A stretch of DNA of 64,000 nt from assembly GCA_017795105.1 (NCBI GenBank), contig CP051247.1, positions 1 through 64,000 of the forward strand, in the 5' to 3' direction. This DNA comes from Planctomycetaceae bacterium (GTDB lineage Bacteria > Planctomycetota > Planctomycetia > Planctomycetales > Planctomycetaceae). Under the pieces are notes generated by a model that worked only from the letters and a program-made list of their open reading frames with translations, was not told where the DNA came from and made no database searches. Below are positions 45,013 through 51,781 of the stretch, piece by piece; position 1 is the first letter of the stretch; the number at the start of each line of letters is the position of its first letter. The translations under genes and the position numbers were made by a program.

Positions 45013-46551
45013 TTAGGCGGTAAGCAGTGAACCGAAGACGCGTCGGACGATCGCTTCGAAGTAGAAGCCATTTGAGGCATGAATCTGCAGACGGTTCAGC
45101 CACTGCGGTTTCACGGACCGAGCGAGGCTCAGATGAAGCCCGAACATTGCCAGGAAGCCGGACACGACAAGAATCGTGTTTGCCAGCTGCCAGCCTCCGA
45201 AATCGATTTCAGGCAGGGTGGGAGCGACCAGGAAGTCGGTGGCGAGGTATGCTGCCGCGTAAGCCGTGAACAGTCCGCCGATTGCCATCAGCGTCCTTCC
45301 CATCAGGAAGTAGGAGCCGGTCCGCATGGCCTGGACAAACCATTGTGTCATCGCAACTCCCAGAATTGCGGCCAGCATCATCCCGCCGGGCTTGTGGAGC
45401 GGATCGATTCCCAGGCTGTAGAAGACAAATCCCAGCATTGCGAAGACGAGCCCCGCAGATCCGAGAATGTGTCGCCAGCTAACGGGCAACGTCGAATCGA
45501 CGGCTCCCTCCATCGCGGACTTCTCCTGAAGTACGGAGCCGCTGGCAAGGAAGGCATGAGCCTTGTAAAGCGAATGAGCAACGATGTGCAGCATGGCTGC
45601 CGTGTAAGCTCCGATACCACATTGCAGCATCATGAATCCCATTTGAGCGATCGTGGAGTACGCCAGGGCTCTCTTGACACTGGATTGAGTCAGCATGATG
45701 ACTGCACCGAAGCAGGCCGTGACCCCACCGATGACCGCAAGCATCGCAAGGACCGTAGGGCTCTCGGCAACGATTGGGCTCATTCGAATTATTAGAAATC
45801 CACCCGCGTTCACGACGCCGGCATGCATGAGGGCGGACACTGGTGTGGGCGTTTCCATTGTCTGAGGCAACCAGCTGTGAAACGGAAACTGAGCAGATTT
45901 TGTAGCCGCCCCGAGCACCAGCAGAAACGCAGCCAGTGCGAGTGTTGCCGGGTTGGCGGCGTTCGCACCTGCGTCCGCGAGCAAGGTCTCGAAGTTGAGC
46001 GCCCCGAACTGCTGATACAACGCAGCGATTGCTCCGACCAGAGCTGCATCGCCCACGCGACTGACCGTAAACTTATTCCAGGCAGCTCGCTGTGCGGCCG
46101 GTCGTTCGTGGTAATGCGTCAGCAGCTGATGAAGCGCGAGACTTGTCATGACCCAGAAGCAAACAAATACTAGCAGATTGCCGGAGAGCACCATCAGCGA
46201 GACGGCCCCGATCGTGACTCCCATCCACCGGTAATACCGCCCCTGAGCCAATTCGCCGTCGAGGTACCGAATTGAGTAGCGGGAGACAATCCAACCGACG
46301 AAACTGATCAGAGTGAACATCAGAGCCGATATTCCGTCGTAGTAGACCAGCGTCATCTTAACGGCAGGAAGGACTCCGCTGGCCAGTGCGGCCAGGCCTG
46401 CAACACTCACGATGAATTGCAACCCTGTCAGCAGTGTGACGACTTGTCGAACGATACGGCGATGTCGATTGAGAAAGAAGGATGGCAGAATCAGCAACAG
46501 CATGAGTGTTGCTGGGAAAACGAGGAGAGAGGCGGGGATCAGCGTATTCAT
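45013..46551 (-). CDS. dabB: Inorganic carbon transporter membrane subunit DabB (NuoL/MrpA-like)
   Basis: 512 residues with about 14 hydrophobic segments. The proton-conducting core of NuoL-type antiporters is visible: SLALHQLLTHY, ATKSAQFPFHSWLPQTMETPTPVSALMHAGVVNAGGFLI, QSSVKRALAYSTIAQMGFMML, and the Lys and His residues within these helices. The short length and pairing with DUF2309 identify it as DabB and not a respiratory subunit. Start ATG 46551 follows AGGAG by 6 bases. Expression probably depends on the promoter and boxes at 46590-46643. Confidence 0.93.
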   Translation of the reverse strand: MNTLIPASLLVFPATLMLLLILPSFFLNRHRRIVRQVVTLLTGLQFIVSVAGLAALASGVLPAVKMTLVYYDGISALMFTLISFVGWIVSRYSIRYLDGELAQGRYYRWMGVTIGAVSLMVLSGNLLVFVCFWVMTSLALHQLLTHYHERPAAQRAAWNKFTVSRVGDAALVGAIAALYQQFGALNFETLLADAGANAANPATLALAAFLLVLGAATKSAQFPFHSWLPQTMETPTPVSALMHAGVVNAGGFLIIRMSPIVAESPTVLAMLAVIGGVTACFGAVIMLTQSSVKRALAYSTIAQMGFMMLQCGIGAYTAAMLHIVAHSLYKAHAFLASGSVLQEKSAMEGAVDSTLPVSWRHILGSAGLVFAMLGFVFYSLGIDPLHKPGGMMLAAILGVAMTQWFVQAMRTGSYFLMGRTLMAIGGLFTAYAAAYLATDFLVAPTLPEIDFGGWQLANTILVVSGFLAMFGLHLSLARSVKPQWLNRLQIHASNGFYFEAIVRRVFGSLLTA

Positions 46552-46589
46552 CGATGACTCCTGAAGAAAAGAAGAACTTCGTCACGCGA

Positions 46590-46618
46590 CTTGTAATACA
46601 CGACAACATTGTCGTCAA
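46590..46618 (-). promoter_or_regulatory. dabB promoter
   Basis: On the minus strand TTGACG (plus 46613-46618), 17-base spacer, TACAAG (plus 46590-46595). It is 39 bases upstream of the dabB start codon. The -35 overlaps one of the TGTCGT boxes. Confidence 0.55.
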
Positions 46619-46643
46619 TAGGGTGTCGTGTATTTTGTGTCGT
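46595..46643. promoter_or_regulatory. Operator array: three TGTCGT boxes at 14-bp spacing plus inverted copy
   Basis: TGTCGT starts at 46610, 46624 and 46638. In addition AATACACGACA (46595-46605) and TGTCGTGTATT (46624-46634) form a perfect 11-bp inverted repeat with an 18-base spacer. The array covers the dabB -35 and spacer, so a protein bound here would control dabBA directly. The divergent winged-helix gene at 46846 is the natural candidate. Confidence 0.65.
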
Positions 46644-46707
46644 TTTCTTCAGTTCGATTGCCTCGCTGTGCGCGATTCTTCAAGAAATCATGCTGATCCC
46701 TCAGGTC

Positions 46708-46743
46708 CGGTGATTTCGTGAACTTTCTTTCGCGAAATCACCG
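46708..46743. promoter_or_regulatory. Perfect 11-bp inverted repeat before the winged-helix regulator
   Basis: CGGTGATTTCG (46708-46718) and CGAAATCACCG (46733-46743) with a 14-base spacer. A -10-like TATACT lies at 46746-46751, just after the right arm, with a weak TTTCTT at 46724-46729 as possible -35. The position fits an operator on the promoter of the regulator gene. It differs in sequence from the TGTCGT boxes. Confidence 0.5.
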
Positions 46744-46845
46744 TGTATACTTCATTCAGCGTCTTAACGCCTTGTCTGCAAAGACTTACGACGATCTGTG
46801 TTTTCCGTCTGACGGATCCTGTTTTTTGACTCACAAGAACTGATT

Positions 46846-47199
46846 ATGCCCCGGAAGAAAACAGCTGGATCTTCTCAAGAACCGGAGACAGCTCCGCAGA
46901 ATGTGTCTGCAACGTCGCTATCTCCCTCAAACCGATGGACGTTCCTGACCAATCATTCGCATGTAATGATTGTGCTTAAGGCGAATCCGGACATGGTATT
47001 ACGGCAAGTCGCCATGCAGGTCGGGATTACTGAACGAGCCGTCCAGCGCATCGTACAGGACCTCGAAGACGAGGGGTTCCTCAAGCGGGAGAAGGTGGGA
47101 CGCAAGAACCACTATGAGATCATTACTGACCAGCCGCTCCGGCACCCGCTTGAGTCACATCGGACGATCGGCGATCTGCTCAATCTGATCACCGATTAA
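46846..47199 (+). CDS. Winged-helix transcriptional regulator divergent from dabBA
   Basis: 117 residues. After a basic, low-complexity start of about 30 residues comes a winged helix: WTFLTNHSHVMIVLKANPDMVLRQVAMQVGITERAVQRIVQDLEDEGFLKREKVGRKNHYEI, with the recognition helix ITERAVQRIVQDLEDEG and a wing at KVGRKNHY. A short C-terminal helix (HRTIGDLLNLITD) may dimerise. It resembles MarR/ArsR-type small regulators with no separate ligand domain. Divergent from dabB with a shared 294-base region full of boxes, so regulation of carbon uptake is the likely job. The Shine-Dalgarno is weak. Confidence 0.82.
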   Translation: MPRKKTAGSSQEPETAPQNVSATSLSPSNRWTFLTNHSHVMIVLKANPDMVLRQVAMQVGITERAVQRIVQDLEDEGFLKREKVGRKNHYEIITDQPLRHPLESHRTIGDLLNLITD

Positions 47200-47255
47200 T
47201 AGTTCGGATAGGAAGCAGGGAAAGCTGGGGATCGAACTGTGTCCCGGACCGGGGA

Positions 47256-48518
47256 TTACTCGCCGATGCACCAGAGCCCTTCGGTCGTTCGAATGAAGAG
47301 CCGGCCGTTGGCCACCGCCGGGGTCGAGTTGGAAGAGCCAGGAAGCCTGTTTCGGCCGACTTCCTTGAACGCGGCGGGATCAGCCTGAAAGACGGTTGTG
47401 ATGCCATCCTGGTTCAACCCGTAGATCAAATCTCCGACCTGAACCAGCGACGCCCACATCGTTCCGGTTGCTCGATCCTGCCAGGCGATCTCGCCCGTTT
47501 CGGCATTCACACATTCGACCGTTCCCGGTCCCGCATTCGGACGGATGACATGTCCTTCGATCGCGACGCCACTGCCGATACTCTGCGGCTGGCGTTCCTT
47601 TCGCCAGACTCGGTGAGACGCTGTCACATCCCCTGAACCACCGAGCCGTATTGCCATGGATGGTCCCCGAAAGCCTCCGGTGACGAAGCAGAGATCATCA
47701 ACAATCACCGGTGACGAATACGCCAGATCCCCTCGGTCATGGCCAAGCCCTTCGCAAGTCCAGACCCGCTTGCCGGTTTGAGGATCGTAAGCGACTACGC
47801 GTGTGCTGTGCATCACGATGAGCGTCGTCCGGTCCCCCTCGCGGGCGAGAACCGGAGTGCTCCAGGATCCCATGTACTCGCCCGCTTCATTCCGTTCGCC
47901 CGTTCCGGTTTGTGGTTCATTCTGCCGCCAGCGTTCTTCACCTGTTTCGAGATCGAATGCGGCGACGAAGACCTGCTGGCCCGGTCCGGTGTGCAGAATG
48001 ACCAGGTCTTCGTACAGAACAGGGGAGGAACCGAATCCCCACATGTGTCGAAACTCACCCAGGTTGTGCGCCCACTGCTCATTCCCCTCGTGGTCGTAGC
48101 AATGCAATCCCGCCGAGCCATGCCACACGACAACCCGGTTCCCATCTGAAGCGGGCGTCGTCGGAGCATGCGGATTCGTTTTATGCGTCGGCATCGCTCG
48201 ATCGATGGCAACGGATTTCTTCCAGAGAAGATCCCCGTTCCGTTCGTCGTAGCAGAGGAGACTTCGTGTTCGCCCTTCCACATCTTCCGCGGTCGTCGCA
48301 AAGACTTTTCCAGCGGAGACAATCGGACTTCCGTTCCCCGCTCCCGGAAGGGGGGCCTTCCACAGAATGTTCTCCTCGGCCGACCAGCTCACGGGGGCGG
48401 AACTCTCTTTCGCCACTCCGTTGAGCTCAGGCCCCCGGAACAGCGGCCAGTCTCCCGCAGACGCGGAGTTGAGCAAGAGCCCGACAAACAGCAAAACTAA
48501 AGACGTGAGTCGTAACAT
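47256..48518 (-). CDS. Secreted PQQ-like beta-propeller repeat protein
   Basis: 420 residues. Signal peptide ends near LLNSASAG. The mature start DWPLFRGPELNGVAKE is the usual opening of this planctomycete PQQ-repeat family. Repeats with W/G docking motifs: LLCYDERNGDLLWKK, LHCYDHEGNEQWAHN, AAFDLETGEERWRQ, VVAYDPQTGKRVWTC, VECVNAETGEIAWQD. No quinoprotein active-site set is evident, so it is most likely a non-enzymatic propeller (BamB-like scaffold) and not a dehydrogenase. Convergent with the winged-helix gene, divergent from the VCBS gene. Confidence 0.88.
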   Translation of the reverse strand: MLRLTSLVLLFVGLLLNSASAGDWPLFRGPELNGVAKESSAPVSWSAEENILWKAPLPGAGNGSPIVSAGKVFATTAEDVEGRTRSLLCYDERNGDLLWKKSVAIDRAMPTHKTNPHAPTTPASDGNRVVVWHGSAGLHCYDHEGNEQWAHNLGEFRHMWGFGSSPVLYEDLVILHTGPGQQVFVAAFDLETGEERWRQNEPQTGTGERNEAGEYMGSWSTPVLAREGDRTTLIVMHSTRVVAYDPQTGKRVWTCEGLGHDRGDLAYSSPVIVDDLCFVTGGFRGPSMAIRLGGSGDVTASHRVWRKERQPQSIGSGVAIEGHVIRPNAGPGTVECVNAETGEIAWQDRATGTMWASLVQVGDLIYGLNQDGITTVFQADPAAFKEVGRNRLPGSSNSTPAVANGRLFIRTTEGLWCIGE

Positions 48519-48654
48519 GCCGTGGTCTCCTCGTAAGGGAATCGGGAGGCTCCATCATATCGATACGCTTGTGAAAATACGCCCTCAACGACACTATCAG
48601 GATAGGAACGTCCACTCTCGCGAGCATCGCTTCTCCAGCATCGAGGTCTGACTC

Positions 48655-49824
48655 ATGTCCCGCATTCTACCGCTGCTTCTGATGTCGCTATTCACGTTCA
48701 TCTCGGCCAGCGCCGATGAAATTCCCGAGTTCAAATGGCGGACGGTGGAGATCGATACCATCCAGATCGGCTACGGGCTCCAAATTGCCGATGTCAATGG
48801 CGACGGGCGGGACGACATTGTTCTCGCCGACAAGAATACTGTCCAATGGTACGAGAACCCGGACTGGCAGAAGCATGTTATCGCGAAGAACCTGACCGAA
48901 CGGGACAACGTCTGCGTCACCGCTCGCGATATCGATGGAGACGGAAAGTGCGAGATCGCGGTCGGCGGCCAGTGGAACTATCGTGAAAGCCTGAAAGACG
49001 GAGCAGTCTTCTATCTGATTCCGCCGGAGGATCGCACTCAGGAGTGGACTCCCGTCAAACTCTATAACGATCCAAGCACGCATCGCATGCACTGGATCCG
49101 TTCTCACGGAGGCGAGTATCGACTCGCGGTCAAACCGCTACGAGGACGAGGAAGCGTTGATGGAGAAGGTCCGGGGCTGCGCGTGCTCGAGTATATCAAG
49201 CCGGAGGATCCGAACTCTGAATGGGAGTACAAGGTCATCTGCGACTTCATGCATCTGTCCCACAACTTCCATCCCGTCAATTGGGACGCTGACGAGGAAG
49301 AAGAACTCATCGTTGCCGGGAAAGAGGGGGTCTGGCATTTCGATCGCGAGAAGGACGGCTGGGACGCGGAGCGACTGACCGAGAACTTCGCCGGAGAGAT
49401 TCGCGATGGTCGCCTTCCGAACGGACGCAGGTTCATCGCGACCATCGAGCCGATGCATGGATCGGTCGCTGCGGTGTACGCTCGACCTGAGAAGCGATTC
49501 GCTGACTGGGAACCGCTGAAGGTGCTTGATGAGGCTCTCAAGGACGGTCACGCTGTAGCCTGTGCCGACTTCCTCGGCGTCGGCTCGGATCAAATCGTTA
49601 TCGGCTGGCGGGCGATGAATGATCCGGGTGTCCCCGGCATCAAGCTGTTTACTCCATTGGACCAGGACGGAAGTACGTGGCGTGAGACGCAAGTCTCCGG
49701 CGAGGAGGTCGCGGTAGAGGACATCAAGGTGGGAGATCTCAACGGCGACGGCCGCATCGATATCATCGCTGCGGCTCGTCAGACCAGGAATCTCGTCATC
49801 TTCTTTAACGAAACATCAAAGTAG
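48655..49824 (+). CDS. Secreted FG-GAP/VCBS repeat protein
   Basis: 389 residues. Short signal peptide (about 20 residues, ending SASA). FG-GAP/VCBS calcium-loop motifs: IADVNGDGRDDIVLA, ARDIDGDGKCEIAVG, NWDADEEEELIVAG and VGDLNGDGRIDIIAA, which give a beta-propeller of about 6-7 blades. Extracytoplasmic binding protein of unknown ligand. Ends 16 bases before the convergent lipoprotein gene, with no terminator between. GAGG precedes the start by about 8 bases. Confidence 0.87.
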   Translation: MSRILPLLLMSLFTFISASADEIPEFKWRTVEIDTIQIGYGLQIADVNGDGRDDIVLADKNTVQWYENPDWQKHVIAKNLTERDNVCVTARDIDGDGKCEIAVGGQWNYRESLKDGAVFYLIPPEDRTQEWTPVKLYNDPSTHRMHWIRSHGGEYRLAVKPLRGRGSVDGEGPGLRVLEYIKPEDPNSEWEYKVICDFMHLSHNFHPVNWDADEEEELIVAGKEGVWHFDREKDGWDAERLTENFAGEIRDGRLPNGRRFIATIEPMHGSVAAVYARPEKRFADWEPLKVLDEALKDGHAVACADFLGVGSDQIVIGWRAMNDPGVPGIKLFTPLDQDGSTWRETQVSGEEVAVEDIKVGDLNGDGRIDIIAAARQTRNLVIFFNETSK

Positions 49825-49840
49825 CGTCCGCCCGAAGACT

Positions 49841-50350
49841 TCAGGTCGAATGTCCCGGAAAATCTTTGATCGTCAGTTCGAAGTCGTGTGTGAAGCCGGG
49901 GGTCGCTTCGATCTCGACAACCTGTCGGGTCTGCTCAGGATTGCTGAGCTGAGGTGGCAAGGCTTCCTTGGCTCCCATCGCCATGGCGTCGGCGTCGGTG
50001 GTTCCCGGGGGAACCGCCGCTCCGTCGGGCATCGTCAGGCGGCTGATCGTCACTTTGTAAGTTCCCGGAAGTGCTCCCGATGCCTGAGCATCGAGTCCTC
50101 CCGCTCTGGTGGTCACGAGTTGATAAAGCCCGGTTTCATCCGTCATGGCCGTCGCGGTTTCTCCAGGCTGATCCAGAGCCGCCGGAGAGAACGTGATCAG
50201 AGCTCCCGGCAGGGGCACCCCGTTCACGGTGACTTTGCCGGTAACGCTGACGAGATCAGCCATGAACTCGGGCTCGGAACGACTCTGTCCGCAACCCAGT
50301 AACAGAACGATCGACAGGATAGAAAGACGCCGAAGGGGCGCTGACATCAT
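49841..50350 (-). CDS. Small lipoprotein, carboxypeptidase-regulatory-like
   Basis: 169 residues. Lipoprotein signal RLSILSIVLLLGCGQS with Cys at about residue 20. The mature part has VSVTGKVTVNGVPLPGALITFSP and TDETGLYQLVTTRAGGLDAQ, the transthyretin-like fold of the planctomycete lipoprotein family, with a C-terminal EIEATPGFTHDFELTIKDF strand pair. It stands 69 bases after a DUF1559 gene on the same strand, the same partnership as at 22406-23932, though the two lipoproteins are not close copies. Confidence 0.85.
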   Translation of the reverse strand: MMSAPLRRLSILSIVLLLGCGQSRSEPEFMADLVSVTGKVTVNGVPLPGALITFSPAALDQPGETATAMTDETGLYQLVTTRAGGLDAQASGALPGTYKVTISRLTMPDGAAVPPGTTDADAMAMGAKEALPPQLSNPEQTRQVVEIEATPGFTHDFELTIKDFPGHST

Positions 50351-50419
50351 TGTTGACTCTCCTCAATTGTGCGATCACACCACGGAAGTTGACTTAAGAA
50401 TCGTGAAGGCAACACGCAT

Positions 50420-51376
50420 CTAGAACTCGCCGATCACCGTGCCGTCGGAGATTCGTTCGAGATAAGTGCGAATGCTGCTCGCGACGTTTTCGCTGAGGAA
50501 TCGTACGCTCCCATCGGCGAGGACCATCTGGATTCCGCCATCGTGGTAGCTTCCTGTCCAGGCCCAGTCTCCCAGGTTCGGTTTGTGATCGGTCCCCGAT
50601 CGTACGGTGCTGTTTGGCGGTGCCGACGCCAGGCTCAGTCCAACCTGGACCCAGCCGCGGGCCCCCCAGTTCGCATTCTGTCCGTTACCACAACAGGCCT
50701 GCCGTGTTTCCAGCACCATGGCCGTGTTGGTCGTGCCATCGGTCACATCCCGAATTCGACACCGGCTGCCATCTTCGAACATCGCTCTCAATGTATGAGA
50801 ACGGGAGGTCCAGTAGTTGCAATTCTGGTAGGAGCTGCGATAGGTGCTGAAGTCGTAGTTCGTACGGTGTTTCTTGCCCTGGTTGGGAGGATCATAGTAA
50901 CTCGAGATCGTCTGGCTTAGCGGACCGGGATCGGACGGGCAGGTGAAGATGTCCAGGTCGCGATCGATTATCGCTGCATTGGTTGTCGCTTCCCCACTGG
51001 CAAGAGGGATCCCGCTTTGAACCTTGGTATGGAAGGCGCGATTGAAGTCGAGTTGATCATACAGGTTCGCGTGTTCAAGTCCCGGCAGCAGCATTACCAG
51101 GCCGTTAAGGTTCATGGCGACATCGGGAGCGGTCCCTGAAGAATCACAATCGCCAGCCCCGATCTGCCCCGGGGGAAACACGCTGAAAGTGTCGTGGTAG
51201 TTGTGCAGAGCCAGGCCGATTTGCTTCATCTTGTTCTTGCAGGAGCTTCGGCGAGCCGCCTCACGAGCCTGCTGGACAGCTGGCAGCAGCAGTGCAACCA
51301 GTATCGCGATGATCGCGATCACAACGAGTAGTTCAATGAGAGTAAAAGCAGTGCGTCGCTGCCGTGAGAGCAACAT
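50420..51376 (-). CDS. DUF1559 pilin-like protein
   Basis: 318 residues from ATG 51376, with AGGAG 8 bases upstream; the frame is open to 51508 but without a comparable site. Prepilin motif TAFTLIELLVVIAIIAIL, then LLPAVQQAREAARRSSCKNK and KQIGLALHNYHD, and the C-terminal VLADGSVRFLSENV and SDGTVIGEF. A cysteine pair occurs in ETRQACCGNGQ. Same family as the protein at 22406, with the N-terminal block nearly identical at protein level but recoded at DNA level, so the two are old paralogues. Confidence 0.94.
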   Translation of the reverse strand: MLLSRQRRTAFTLIELLVVIAIIAILVALLLPAVQQAREAARRSSCKNKMKQIGLALHNYHDTFSVFPPGQIGAGDCDSSGTAPDVAMNLNGLVMLLPGLEHANLYDQLDFNRAFHTKVQSGIPLASGEATTNAAIIDRDLDIFTCPSDPGPLSQTISSYYDPPNQGKKHRTNYDFSTYRSSYQNCNYWTSRSHTLRAMFEDGSRCRIRDVTDGTTNTAMVLETRQACCGNGQNANWGARGWVQVGLSLASAPPNSTVRSGTDHKPNLGDWAWTGSYHDGGIQMVLADGSVRFLSENVASSIRTYLERISDGTVIGEF

Positions 51377-51781
51377 CGAGAGACTCCTGGAGCTGAGAAT
51401 AATCCGAATGAATCGTTGAAAAACGTGTCGAACTCTCTGGTGATGGGAAAGCGCTCCATCGTCTGTAGAACAAAGCACCTTTCGCGCCGGAGTGTGTAAA
51501 ACTTGCATTTTGACCCGAGAGGCGGGAGATCAGGGGCGAAAGTTTAGCTCAGCCCCCAGTCGCATCAGTGCGGCCTCAAACGTAGTGACTCAGGAACAGG
51601 CATCGGGGCCCGATCAGGGGGCATTCTCTCCATCGTCGAGAGCCGCCGTAGAAGAGCAGGAACATCTCCGCCACGGCATTGCCAATCGCCGTGTGAATCT
51701 GGGAGGTCAGTGGCAGGGAAACGTGCTTCCCTTCATACTGAGGTCTGTGTCCGCCTGGCTTCGTGGTTGGAGAAAGAGTTT
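51377..51781. other. 405-bp divergent intergenic region
   Basis: Between the second DUF1559 gene (minus) and the double hydrolase gene (plus). No supported gene. GGAG lies 12-16 bases before the hydrolase ATG. No convincing -35/-10 pair was seen; a TGGCAG-like element near 51710 does not keep the ten-base GG-GC spacing of a sigma-54 promoter. Confidence 0.35.

Noticed and set aside
47256..48518. Quinoprotein dehydrogenase activity for the PQQ-type propeller
   Set aside because: The repeats are present but the cofactor and calcium ligands of true quinoproteins are not evident, so only a propeller is claimed.
51705..51735. Possible sigma-54 promoter before the double hydrolase
   Set aside because: A TGGCAG-like element exists but GG and GC are eleven bases apart, which breaks the strict spacing.
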